A stretch of DNA of 16,134 nt from Brevundimonas sp. (GTDB taxonomy: Bacteria > Pseudomonadota > Alphaproteobacteria > Caulobacterales > Caulobacteraceae). Positions 1-8,645 of the stretch are shown piece after piece. The DNA lies in contig JADCBH010000268.1 in the NCBI GenBank assembly GCA_020253595.1, forward strand, positions 1-16,134. The letters are read 5' to 3'. Position numbers and translations under genes: made by a program. Under the pieces are notes generated by a model. The model searched no databases, was not told where the DNA came from, and saw only the letters and a program-made list of their open reading frames with translations. Each line of letters starts with the position of its first letter. Within the stretch, counting starts at the first letter, position 1.

Positions 1-29
1 CCTCTTCGCCGCCCGCCTCAGGGTCCTAT

Positions 30-1541
30 TTAGGAATTAGACAGACGGACAACCACCCTGCCAGAGGGGGTCTGCTCGGCGCGATAGGTGGGATCGGCCA
101 GGCGGCGGCCTTCACGACGCATTTCCTCGGCACCTCGACGCATTTCGATGCGGGCCTCTCTCATCGCCTGATCCGCCTCGCGCCTGGCGACTTCGGCCTG
201 GGCGCGAGCCTGTTCGCCCGCGAGCCTGGCCTGCTCTCCGGCTTGGCGAGCCGCATCGGCGGAGGCGCGGACGGCGGCCATCTGCTGACGGTGCTGAGCG
301 GCCTCCGCCCGGTGTTGCTGCGCCATGGCCCGGGCCTGGGCCGCCACTTCACGGGCCTGGGCCGCGGCCTCTCTCGCCTGAGCGCTCCCCTCGTCGGAGC
401 CCCGGTAGAACCAGACGCCCTCGCCATTCTGCGGTGGAGCAGGGGGAGCCGGCGGTGCCGGGGGCTCAGGCGCATCCATGACGGGCGGGGCGGGTGGTGC
501 GGGCGGCGCGGCCAGAACCCCGGACGGAGCAGCCGGCGGCACCGGGGGAGCTGGCGGCGTCTGTGCAGCGCCGTCGATGTGCACCGCGCGAGTGATCTCG
601 AGGGCTGCGATGGGCGTGGCGACGGCCGCGAAGGCTGCGATGCAGGCCGCGACAACCATAGGACGGCGGCGGGCGTTGGGCGTATCGGACATGATGTGGG
701 CGATCCTTTGCTTGAGGGCGGGACCCGGCGCGGCCATGGCGGCAGCGGCGAGCGGAACAGGGGCAGTGCGGGCGGCCAGACCGACGAGGGCCCGGGCGTA
801 GGTTCGGCGATCAACCTGGCGGATCGCGATAGCGTCGGCGGCCTCTTCGGACCGATCGATCAGGGCGCGGTGGACCATCCAGACCAGCGGGTTGAACCAG
901 AACAGGGCCAGCGCCAGACGCGACAGAACCAGGAAGATCCAGTCTCCGCGGGTGATGTGCGCCATCTCGTGAGCGATGACGGCCGGCGCGGTCTGTGGCT
1001 CGGCAAGGGTCTTGGCATCCAGCAGCACAACGCCGGGCGGCAGGCCCCAGCTGAGCGGGCTCATCGCCTGATCGCTTGCACGCAGAACCGGTCGGCGACG
1101 GGGGCGCTGGCGCAGCAGGGCCTCGCGCCAGGCGGGGGCCTCGACCGGCCGGGCGGAGGCGGTCCAGTGCGACAGGGTCAGGATACCGAGCGCGAACCGC
1201 CCGACCACGACCACCGCCCCGAGCGCCCAGGCCATAGCCATGACCTCAGTCATCGACGGGGCGAACACCGAGCCGGCCACCGTCAGTCCCTCGGCCGGTC
1301 GGACCGACCCGTTCCACAAAGTCAGCGGTTCGGTGCCGACGGGCTCGACCGGCGACAACAGCGCCAGCCTTATCTCCGGCCCGAAGGCGATCGCGAGCGG
1401 CAGCAGCAGCAGAAGCACGACGGTGGCACGCAGGATATCGCTGCGATCCACCGGCCGGCGGGCGACCAAGGCGGAAAGGGCCAGTCCCGTCCCCGCGATC
1501 AGGGCCGATTTGAAGAACAGGGCGATCAACAGGGCACTCAT
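30..1541 (-). CDS. BlaR1-type M56 family membrane metallopeptidase with proline-rich/coiled-coil tail
   Basis: This is a 503-residue membrane protease of the BlaR1/MecR1 (M56) type; in characterised systems such proteins sense an envelope signal and inactivate a BlaI-type repressor. Hydrophobic segments lie at about residues 1-27, 38-55 and 99-122. The zinc site HEMAH is at 191-195, followed by a hydrophobic stretch at 201-222 and the likely third ligand in the SEEAAD segment at 231-236. Another hydrophobic segment at 295-315 should carry the C-terminus across the membrane. The tail is not a penicillin-binding sensor domain: residues 329-370 are Pro/Ala-rich with PPAPP units, and 386-480 are Ala/Arg/Gln/Glu-rich and look coiled-coil. 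The start ATG overlaps the repressor stop as ATGA, which points to translational coupling. The family call is firm; the signal sensed is unknown. Confidence 0.9.
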   Translation of the reverse strand: MSALLIALFFKSALIAGTGLALSALVARRPVDRSDILRATVVLLLLLPLAIAFGPEIRLALLSPVEPVGTEPLTLWNGSVRPAEGLTVAGSVFAPSMTEVMAMAWALGAVVVVGRFALGILTLSHWTASARPVEAPAWREALLRQRPRRRPVLRASDQAMSPLSWGLPPGVVLLDAKTLAEPQTAPAVIAHEMAHITRGDWIFLVLSRLALALFWFNPLVWMVHRALIDRSEEAADAIAIRQVDRRTYARALVGLAARTAPVPLAAAAMAAPGPALKQRIAHIMSDTPNARRRPMVVAACIAAFAAVATPIAALEITRAVHIDGAAQTPPAPPVPPAAPSGVLAAPPAPPAPPVMDAPEPPAPPAPPAPPQNGEGVWFYRGSDEGSAQAREAAAQAREVAAQARAMAQQHRAEAAQHRQQMAAVRASADAARQAGEQARLAGEQARAQAEVARREADQAMREARIEMRRGAEEMRREGRRLADPTYRAEQTPSGRVVVRLSNS

Positions 1542-1912
1542 GCCTCGGGCTCCTTCGCAGCCTCGATCAGACGCTCGAGCGCCTCGATCTCTTCGGGTTT
1601 CAGCGGCCCGCTCATGCCGAGCAGGGCCGTGGCCGCCGATGCCGCTGAACCGGCGAAGAAGGTGTCGACCATGCGCTGGAGCGCGCCTGCCGCCACGGTC
1701 GAGGCGCGCGGCACGGGCCGATAGACGAAGCCGTCCGGCCCGCTTTCGCGCGCCACCAGCCCCCGGTCCTCAAGCCGCTTGAGCAGGGTCCGGACGGCCG
1801 AGTCGCTTAGCGGATCGACGAGGGCCAGACGCACCGCAGCGGCCGTCGCGCCGGGTTGGCCGCACAATACCTCGAACACCTCGCGCTCGCGTCGGGGCAG
1901 GCCTTCGATCAT
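1538..1912 (-). CDS. BlaI/MecI/CopY-family transcriptional repressor
   Basis: This is a small winged-helix repressor of 124 residues, close to the usual length for BlaI/MecI proteins. The DNA-binding domain spans about residues 1-70, with a recognition-helix region reading SDSAVRTLLKRLEDRGLVAR and a wing ending FVYRP. The C-terminal part (about 75-124) should form the dimerisation helices that the partner protease attacks. Three candidate starts exist: ATG at 1918, GTG at 1915 and ATG at 1912. The only Shine-Dalgarno-like GGAG (1919-1922) directly abuts the first ATG but sits 6 nt from the ATG at 1912, so I prefer 1912. The gene overlaps the M56 protease gene by 4 nt and is preceded by a palindromic operator, which implies autoregulation of the pair. 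Confidence 0.92.
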   Translation of the reverse strand: MIEGLPRREREVFEVLCGQPGATAAAVRLALVDPLSDSAVRTLLKRLEDRGLVARESGPDGFVYRPVPRASTVAAGALQRMVDTFFAGSAASAATALLGMSGPLKPEEIEALERLIEAAKEPEA

Positions 1913-1918
1913 CACCAT

Positions 1919-1922
1919 CTCC
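1919..1922 (-). promoter_or_regulatory. Shine-Dalgarno GGAG that decides the repressor start
   Basis: On the minus strand GGAG immediately precedes the ATG at 1918, which leaves no spacer, but lies 6 nt before the ATG at 1912. This favours the downstream methionine as the real start. Confidence 0.5.
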
Positions 1923-1952
1923 GCTACATATGTAACGCTACATTTGTAGCGG
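1921..1952. promoter_or_regulatory. BlaI-type palindromic operator (two TACA/TGTA dyads)
   Basis: This site contains a perfect palindrome TACATATGTA (1925-1934) and a near-perfect one CTACATTTGTAG (1938-1949). Both are enclosed by an outer inverted repeat, CCGCTACA (1921-1928) with TGTAGCGG (1945-1952). BlaI/MecI repressors are known to bind TACA/TGTA dyads. The site lies 8 to 39 nt upstream of the preferred repressor start, where a bound repressor would block transcription or early elongation. It could also influence the divergent VOC gene at 2052. The AT-rich element stands out from its GC-rich surroundings. Confidence 0.85.
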
Positions 1953-2051
1953 AATGCGGCGAGTTTGGGGCACCGAGGTGAAGCGTTGGACAGACTTGCG
2001 CTTGGTCCCCCGGCAGGATCAAAAGGCGGTCACACAGACCGGAGACGCCGC

Positions 2052-2531
2052 ATGGGCCAGAGCCGCATCACGCCTTGCCTGTGGTTCGACAAGGAGGCCG
2101 AAGAGGCGGCGCTGTTCTATGCCTCGGTCATCCCCGATACCCGGATCGACAGCGTCGAGCGCGCACCCGGCGATTACCCCGCCGGCAAGGCCGGCGACGT
2201 TCTGATGGTCGAGATGACGCTGGGCGGCATGAAGGTCACGGCCATGAACGGCGGCCCGTTCTTCAAGTTCAATGAAGCCATCTCGCTCCAGCTCTCGGTC
2301 GAGGATCAGGCCCAGCTGGACCATCTGTACTCGACCCTGTCCGCCGTTCCGCAAGCCGAGCAGTGCGGCTGGATCAAGGACCGCTACGGCCTGAGCTGGC
2401 AGCTGGTCCCCAAGGCCTTTGTCGTCCTGATGAAGGATCCCGACCCCGCCGTCCGCACCCGCGTTTTCGAAGCCATGATGCCGATGAAACGCCTGGACAT
2501 CGCCGCGCTGGAGGCGGCGGCCCGGGCCTGA
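2052..2531 (+). CDS. VOC family protein (PhnB-like / 3-dmu-9_3-mt type)
   Basis: This 159-residue protein has the vicinal-oxygen-chelate fold of the PhnB-like group. The opening ITPCLWFDKEAEEAALFY is the typical first beta strand and helix. A central LMVEMTLGGMKVTAMNGG segment follows, then FNEAISLQLSVEDQ, and the domain ends in CGWIKDRYGLSWQLVPKAF, a characteristic closing motif. The region after it (about 125-159) is helical. The start at 2052 is chosen because GGAG at 2041-2044 lies 7 nt upstream and homology begins there; the reading frame is open further upstream to 1965 but gives no recognisable sequence. The substrate cannot be told from sequence. Its position divergent from the repressor makes co-regulation possible but unproven. 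Confidence 0.88.
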   Translation: MGQSRITPCLWFDKEAEEAALFYASVIPDTRIDSVERAPGDYPAGKAGDVLMVEMTLGGMKVTAMNGGPFFKFNEAISLQLSVEDQAQLDHLYSTLSAVPQAEQCGWIKDRYGLSWQLVPKAFVVLMKDPDPAVRTRVFEAMMPMKRLDIAALEAAARA

Positions 2532-2602
2532 CGCCCCTCGGCACCGGCACCGTTCAAAGGACCGCGAACGCCTGCCGATCCGGTGGAACCATCGGGCGAA
2601 CG

Positions 2603-2626
2603 CCGGGTTAGCCTGTCGACACCCGG
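2603..2626 (+). terminator. Possible weak hairpin after the VOC gene
   Basis: The 174-nt gap between the VOC gene and the Tat leader (2532-2705) holds a 6-bp inverted repeat, CCGGGT (2603-2608) and ACCCGG (2621-2626), with a 12-nt loop. No T run follows, so this may not be a functional terminator. I see no gene in the gap. Confidence 0.2.
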
Positions 2627-2692
2627 GTCCTGACACGCCGTCGATGCGATCTCTTTGGGGTTCGCTCCCTTGGTGCCGAACGTCGGCAGACC

Positions 2693-2697
2693 GAGGA
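2693..2697 (+). promoter_or_regulatory. Ribosome binding site of the Tat-leader reading frame
   Basis: GAGGA at 2693-2697 lies 8 nt before the ATG at 2706. No comparable site precedes the ATG at 2787. The ancestral start of the nitroreductase gene was therefore most likely 2706. Confidence 0.65.
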
Positions 2698-2705
2698 AAA
2701 TGCAA

Positions 2706-2777
2706 ATGGATCGGCGACAGCTCCTTATTGGCGGAGCGGCGGTTGCGGCGCTTGTAACAGGCGCGACGGGGTTGTAA
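2706..2777 (+). pseudogene. Tat signal-peptide segment cut off by an in-frame TAA from the nitroreductase
   Basis: The 23-codon reading frame from ATG 2706 gives MDRRQLLIGGAAVAALVTG followed by ATGL. This is a twin-arginine start followed by a hydrophobic Gly/Ala-rich stretch, as expected for a Tat signal peptide. It ends at TAA 2775-2777, and the nitroreductase methionine at 2787 is in the same frame three sense codons later (Val, Ala, Thr). Acg-like nitroreductases commonly carry an N-terminal RR signal, so this looks like the real 5' end of that gene interrupted by one nonsense codon. Alternatives are a sequencing error, translational readthrough, or a leader peptide with reinitiation at 2787. 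Confidence 0.7.
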
Positions 2778-2786
2778 GTCGCGACG

Positions 2787-3803
2787 ATGGGCTCCCGTTC
2801 CGACTATGATGACGCCATGTCGGCCATGCGGGCTCTGCCGGCAGCGAACGCCGACGCGCGTGATCTGATCCGGTACGCCACGCTCGCGCCAAACGGACAC
2901 AACGCCCAGCCATGGCGGTTTCGCCTGAGTGAGCGGCGCATCTCCATCCTGCCTGATCTGTCGCGGCGGACGCCCGTGGTCGACCCTGACGACCATCATG
3001 TCTTCGTGAGCCTTGGCTGTGCGGTGGAAAATCTGGCGCTGACTTCGGCTGTGCTTGGTCGGCCCGGCGTCGTGACCTTCGAGGCCCAGGGAAATGGCGC
3101 GGTCCTGTTCGATTTCGAGGCCGGACCGGCATCGCGCTCAGCCCTCTTCGACGCAATCCCGCTGCGCCAGTCGACCCGTGCCGACTACGATGGCCGCTCC
3201 GTTAGCGCGTCCGACCTGACCTTGCTCGCCAACGCGGCGGCCGTAACTGGCGTCGATCTGGTTCTGCTGACAGACCGTGCCCGCACCGATGCCCTGCGCG
3301 ATCTGGTTGTCACGGGCAACACAACGCAAATGGCCGATGTCGCATTCGTGCGAGAGCTGAAGTCGTGGCTTCGCTTCAACCCGGCGCAGGCGCTTCGCAC
3401 AGGCGACGGGCTTTACAGTGTAGCCAGCGGCAACCCGGCGCTGCCGGACTGGCTGGGGCCGCTTGCCTTCGACTGGCTGTCCTCGGCGCGGTCGCTGAAT
3501 GAGACCTATGCCAGGCAGATCCGCTCTTCTGCCGGGATCGCGGTGTTCACCGCTGAGCGGGCCGACCCAGCACATTGGGTGGCTGTGGGTCAGGCCTGCC
3601 AGCGCTTCGCGTTGCAAGCCACCGCGCTCGGCCTGAAGCACGCGTTCATCAACCAGCCCGTCGAGGTGCCGTCGCTGCGACCGGAGCTGGCAAGTCTGAT
3701 CGGCCTGCCCGGACGCCGGCCGGATATCGTGATGCGCTTTGGGTATGGACCCACCCTGCCCTACGCGCCCCGCCGACCCGTCGCCGCAGTGATCGAGACG
3801 TGA
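2787..3803 (+). CDS. Acg-family nitroreductase-like FMN-binding protein (signal peptide separated by a stop)
   Basis: This 338-residue protein resembles the Acg-type branch of the nitroreductase family. Near the N-terminus it has DLIRYATLAPNGHNAQPWRF (26-45), the classic flavin-contacting start of the family. The C-terminal part reads GLKHAFINQPVEV and later RFGYGPTLPYAPRRPV, typical of the closing region of Acg-like proteins. The domain has no further break. The segment just upstream in the same frame encodes a Tat signal peptide but is cut by TAA at 2775-2777, so translation from 2787 would give a cytoplasmic protein. The start at 2787 has no clear ribosome binding site. Natural substrates of this family are poorly defined. 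The DUF6544-like gene follows after 13 nt, suggesting co-transcription. Confidence 0.82.
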   Translation: MGSRSDYDDAMSAMRALPAANADARDLIRYATLAPNGHNAQPWRFRLSERRISILPDLSRRTPVVDPDDHHVFVSLGCAVENLALTSAVLGRPGVVTFEAQGNGAVLFDFEAGPASRSALFDAIPLRQSTRADYDGRSVSASDLTLLANAAAVTGVDLVLLTDRARTDALRDLVVTGNTTQMADVAFVRELKSWLRFNPAQALRTGDGLYSVASGNPALPDWLGPLAFDWLSSARSLNETYARQIRSSAGIAVFTAERADPAHWVAVGQACQRFALQATALGLKHAFINQPVEVPSLRPELASLIGLPGRRPDIVMRFGYGPTLPYAPRRPVAAVIET

Positions 3804-3816
3804 ATGAAACCTCGTC

Positions 3817-4530
3817 ATGAACCCCTCGCCCTCGGATCAACGCAGCGACCTGCCGCCGTCAGTTCTTGATCTGGCCAATCGACTGGGCGCCCGGATCCTT
3901 CCGGAGGGATCGGGTGTTCGCCTGGTGCAAACCGGCCGGATGAAGCGCACTCTGGGATCGGCATCCTGGATGTCTTTCACCGCGCGCCAGTCGATGCAGA
4001 TCGGGGCCTGCGATTTCGCATGGCGCGCCCGGTTCCCACCCTTCGGTCTGATCGGGGTCTGCGACGCCCTCGAAAACGGTGTCGGTCGGCTCGATGTCAC
4101 GGCGCTCGGCTTTATCCCGATGGTCCGTACACCGCACACGCCTGCGCTGATGCGTGGCGAGCTGATGCGCTATCTGGCCGAACTGCCCTGGGTTCCAGAC
4201 GCCATCCTCGCGAACCCGGCCCTGCGCTGGCGCGAGGGCAGAGCGAATGAACTCATCGTCGGATCTGGTGAGGGCACGGCGGCGGCTGAGGTCACCCTTG
4301 GTCTGGATGAGGTGGGACGGGTTGCCACGGTCTTCGCTCCCGATCGGCCGCGCTCGGCGGTGGAGCCCATCGTGCCGACGCCCTGGCGGGGTCGGTTTTC
4401 CGACTACCGGCTACACCAGGGTCGCTGGATCCCCTTTTTCGGTGAGGTCGCCTGGGAAATCGACGGCAAGGAAGAGGTGTATTGGCAGGGCCAGCTGAAC
4501 GACTGGGCGACGGGGCCGGGTCCGCTCTAG
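3817..4530 (+). CDS. DUF6544-like conserved hypothetical protein
   Basis: This 237-residue soluble protein has no obvious signal peptide or membrane segment. I recognise features of the DUF6544 (formerly DUF6920) family: an early RLVQTGRMK strand, FTARQSM then FAWRARF in the first half, the conserved helix GELMRYLAELPWVPDAIL at 114-131, and a C-terminal PTPWRGRFSDY (188-197) with IPFFGEVAWEI (205-215) and VYWQGQL. Its alternating polar and hydrophobic strands suggest a mostly beta fold. The biochemical function of the family is unknown to me. The gene lies 13 nt after the nitroreductase gene, probably in one transcript. A TGAATG at the nitroreductase stop opens a different frame, so it does not supply this gene's start. 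Confidence 0.72.
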   Translation: MNPSPSDQRSDLPPSVLDLANRLGARILPEGSGVRLVQTGRMKRTLGSASWMSFTARQSMQIGACDFAWRARFPPFGLIGVCDALENGVGRLDVTALGFIPMVRTPHTPALMRGELMRYLAELPWVPDAILANPALRWREGRANELIVGSGEGTAAAEVTLGLDEVGRVATVFAPDRPRSAVEPIVPTPWRGRFSDYRLHQGRWIPFFGEVAWEIDGKEEVYWQGQLNDWATGPGPL

Positions 4531-4558
4531 CGTTCAGGCTCAGGGTCAGGTCGACGCG

Positions 4559-6117
<1,559 letters not shown>

Positions 6118-6121
<4 letters not shown>

Positions 6122-6789
6122 CGGGCGGCTTTCCTGGCGCAGGCGGGGGAGAGAGCGTCGTGGCCGCGCTCTTCCAGCACGGCCTTCAGTCTGTCGAGAG
6201 CGACGGCGAGGTTTTCATCGACGTGGTGCAGGGTCGAGGTCCAGTCCTCCAGCGCCGTCAGTTCGGCGCGCCCATCCGACACGCCGCGCAGCGCGATCAT
6301 GGGAACATCGAACCGCATGGCGGCGCGGACCAGGGCCCAGGTCTCCATATCGACCATCTCGGCCTCGATGGCGGCATAGGCGGCCCCGGAAACGACGTTC
6401 GCGCCTGTCGAAAGCGTCGCCGTCGGCACGCCGGGGATCGGCGTCGGAAGCGAAAGGACAGCAGGCAACTCCGACAGCGGCGTCACCCCCTTCTCGAACC
6501 CCAACGGGCTGGCGTCCATGTCGCGATAGGCGACCGAGGCGGCCTGATAGACGGCGGCATGCTCCAGCGTCGGCGACCCGCACGACCCCAGCGACACGAT
6601 CAGATCGGGCAAGTCCCCCCGCGCCTTCAGCTCGGCCAGCACGTGGGTCAGGACAACCGCTGCCTCGACCGGGCCGATACCCGTCATTACGGGCGCAATC
6701 CGTGCTCTCAGATGGTCGCCGTATTCGGCCGGGGCGGCCATGACGGTCAGGATCGAAACCCCGCCCCACCGCTCCAGCCTGTGGCTCAC
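6118..6789 (-). CDS. 5'-methylthioadenosine/S-adenosylhomocysteine nucleosidase-like protein
   Basis: This 223-residue phosphorylase/nucleosidase-fold protein probably cleaves adenine from methylthioadenosine or S-adenosylhomocysteine, recycling by-products of SAM use. Visible motifs are MAAPAEYG (general-acid Glu21 region), TGIGPVEAA at 36-44, SLGSCGS at 66-72, the nucleoside-binding VDMET (Glu149) and RGVSDGRAEL with catalytic Asp172. The first strand, VSILTVM, needs the upstream start, which is GTG at 6789 overlapping the previous stop as GTGA; the ATG at residue 17 would cut that strand away. It sits between an rRNA methyltransferase gene, whose product generates SAH, and guaA. The exact substrate (MTA, SAH or another nucleoside) is not settled by sequence, so I leave the symbol blank. 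Confidence 0.85.
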
Positions 6790-8201
6790 CGCGCGCGCTC
6801 ATAGACGGCGGCGAAGAAGCCGTCGGTGTCCGTCGAAGCCGGCGACATCCGCAGGCGATGACCTTGCGCCAGCGCGCCCAGCCTGGCTCGGCCCGGATCG
6901 GTGATCGCATCGCTGGACAGGGCCTCAACGATCGCGACCGGCACGAAGCCCGGATGATCTTCCTCGAAGGCGTCCACCGTCGCCTCGTTCTCGACCCGCA
7001 GCATCGAACAGGTGACATAGACCAGCCGTCCGCCCGGCTTCACCAGCTTGGCGGCGCGGGCCAGGATCGCGGTCTGCAGCGAATGCATCCGGTCCACGTC
7101 CTCCGGCTTCAGCCGCCAGGCGTCTTCCGGCCGACGACGCCACGTCCCCGACCCCGTGCAGGGCGCATCGACGAACACAACGTCAGCCATGCCCACGATG
7201 TCCTCGACCCCGCCGCCATTGGGACCCAGATGGATCAGTTCGGCCTCGACGCCTGCCCGGGCCAGACGGGGGCGGATGTTGTCCAGCCGCTTCTGCACCA
7301 CGTCGCAGGCGATCAGACGACCCTCGCCCTGAGCGATCGGGGCGGGCTTTGGCTTTCCGGCTGCGGGCGGATCGACCCAGCCGGTGGGCGTCCAGACCCG
7401 TTCGGGTTCGCTCGCTGCTTCGACACGGGACGCACCCGCCGCCAGCCCCTGCATGGCCAGCCCCAAGGTCTTGCCCCCGCCCCCGGCGCAGTAGTCCACG
7501 ACCGTCATCCCCGGCCGCACACCCGCCAGCCAGCAGACGATCTGGCTGCCCTCGTCCTGGATCTCGATTCGCCCCGCCTTGAAGGCTTCCAGCGCCTGGA
7601 CGTTGGGCGGCGGCTCGGCTGACAGGCGCAGGCCCCACGCCGACCAAGGGGTTCGCGCGGACGACAGGCCTGCCTCACGCAGTTCGGCCTCGACCTCCTC
7701 GACCGTCGCCTTGGCGGCGTTGATGCGCAGGTCGATGGGCGCGCGCGGCACCATCAGCCCGGCGGCCTCCTCGGCCCAGCGGTCGCCGAAGGTTCCCTTG
7801 AAGTCCTCGATCACGAACTCGGGCAGGCCCGCCGCGACCCAGCCCGGCAGATCGTCAGCCGTGGCGCTGATCCGGGCGCGTTCCTGCTTGGACAGGGGCT
7901 TGGGCCCATAGCCGTCGCCGGAGTGGAGCGTCTCGATCTCCTCGACCGAAAGGCCGTCGATCAGGCTGAGCGCGCCGATGACCAGTGCCCGCCCATCCTC
8001 GCGCCCGCCCATGGCCCAGACCAGGCGTCCGCGCGCACGCAGCACCTTGTAGACTTGATCCGCGATGGCCCGGCGGTCCTTTGACCCGGCGTAGCGGTTC
8101 TCGGTCCCCCAGGTCTTCAGCACGGCCTCGGCCGGGGCCTTGCCCGCCGAGATGCGGTCGATGATGGCGGCGGCGGCGGCGAGACGGGCGGCGGGGGTCA
8201 A
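6786..8201 (-). CDS. RsmB/NOP2/Sun-family rRNA (cytosine-C5) methyltransferase
   Basis: This 471-residue SAM-dependent RNA m5C methyltransferase is probably specific for 16S rRNA. The N-terminal NusB-like or RNA-binding part covers about 1-140. The SAM motif DYCAGGGGKT is at 236-245, the acidic motif ACDV at 298-301, and the two cysteines of the family are in DAPCTGSG (Cys348) and VTCSM (Cys398). About 40 residues between motif I and ACDV (roughly 252-293) are extra compared with typical members and rich in Pro, Ala and Glu. The start is TTG at 8201: an in-frame TGA lies three codons upstream (8211-8213), and the conserved N-terminal helix would be lost from later starts. No clear ribosome binding site is seen, so expression may depend on the upstream gene. 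Confidence 0.92.
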   Translation of the reverse strand: MTPAARLAAAAAIIDRISAGKAPAEAVLKTWGTENRYAGSKDRRAIADQVYKVLRARGRLVWAMGGREDGRALVIGALSLIDGLSVEEIETLHSGDGYGPKPLSKQERARISATADDLPGWVAAGLPEFVIEDFKGTFGDRWAEEAAGLMVPRAPIDLRINAAKATVEEVEAELREAGLSSARTPWSAWGLRLSAEPPPNVQALEAFKAGRIEIQDEGSQIVCWLAGVRPGMTVVDYCAGGGGKTLGLAMQGLAAGASRVEAASEPERVWTPTGWVDPPAAGKPKPAPIAQGEGRLIACDVVQKRLDNIRPRLARAGVEAELIHLGPNGGGVEDIVGMADVVFVDAPCTGSGTWRRRPEDAWRLKPEDVDRMHSLQTAILARAAKLVKPGGRLVYVTCSMLRVENEATVDAFEEDHPGFVPVAIVEALSSDAITDPGRARLGALAQGHRLRMSPASTDTDGFFAAVYERAR

Positions 8202-8223
8202 ATCAGGTGTTCAGTTCAGTCTG

Positions 8224-8640
8224 TCAGGTCAGGATGGCGGTGAAGATGGCGATCAGACCGCCCATGGCGACCAGCCACACGATCGACCGCACGAAGGGAA
8301 TGCCCAGGGCATAGATGGGGATGTAGATCAGGCGCGACCAGAAAAAGGCCTGCGTCCCCCAGAAGGTCAGTGGCCCCTCCTCCCCCGTCACATGGGCGAT
8401 CAGGACCGCGCCGATGAACAGCGGCAGCGTCTCCCACAGGTTCGCCTGGGCCCGCTCCAGCCTCTGGGTGATGACGCCGGGGCGAGCCGGAGCGCCGTCC
8501 CTCGGCCCCGCGTTCCAGCCGATGCCGTTGACCATGGTCCGCCCGGCGGCGGGCAGAAAGACGTGCACGAACGCCAGGATCAGCGTCGCCGTCAGCATGG
8601 TCAGTTCGGGCGTGGTCGCCAGGACCCAGGCGTCGCTCAT
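8224..8640 (-). CDS. MAPEG family membrane protein
   Basis: This 138-residue protein has four hydrophobic segments, as expected for the MAPEG family (membrane-associated proteins in eicosanoid and glutathione metabolism). These lie near ELTMLTATLILAFVHVFL, LWETLPLFIGAVLIAHV, FFWSRLIYIPIYALG and SIVWLVAMGGLIAIFTAIL. The motif ERAQANLWETLPLF, followed by a second-half arginine helix, is typical of the bacterial group. ATG at 8649 overlaps the guaB stop as ATGA, but the Shine-Dalgarno GGCAGGG abuts it directly and lies 9 nt from the ATG at 8640, which I therefore prefer. It is the second gene of the gua run. The bacterial function of this family is mostly undefined; a glutathione-linked role cannot be read from sequence. 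Confidence 0.85.
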   Translation of the reverse strand: MSDAWVLATTPELTMLTATLILAFVHVFLPAAGRTMVNGIGWNAGPRDGAPARPGVITQRLERAQANLWETLPLFIGAVLIAHVTGEEGPLTFWGTQAFFWSRLIYIPIYALGIPFVRSIVWLVAMGGLIAIFTAILT

Positions 8641-8645
8641 CGTCG

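Noticed and set aside
478..600. GGC/GGT-rich stretch near 480-560 as a tandem DNA repeat
   Set aside because: It is explained by the Pro/Ala-rich PPAPP protein segment on the minus strand; the repeat units are irregular.
243..1724. Long plus-strand open frame opposite the M56 protease and repressor genes
   Set aside because: It is rich in Gly/Arg, matches no family, and is a mirror of high-GC coding sequence with clear domains on the other strand.
2019..2999. Minus-strand open frame opposite the VOC gene and nitroreductase start
   Set aside because: It has no recognisable motif and overlaps a well-supported VOC gene on the other strand.
3414..3422. TACAGTGTA palindrome as a second BlaI-type operator
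   Set aside because: It has a 1-nt centre instead of the 2-nt spacing at the operator, is isolated, and lies inside the nitroreductase coding region.
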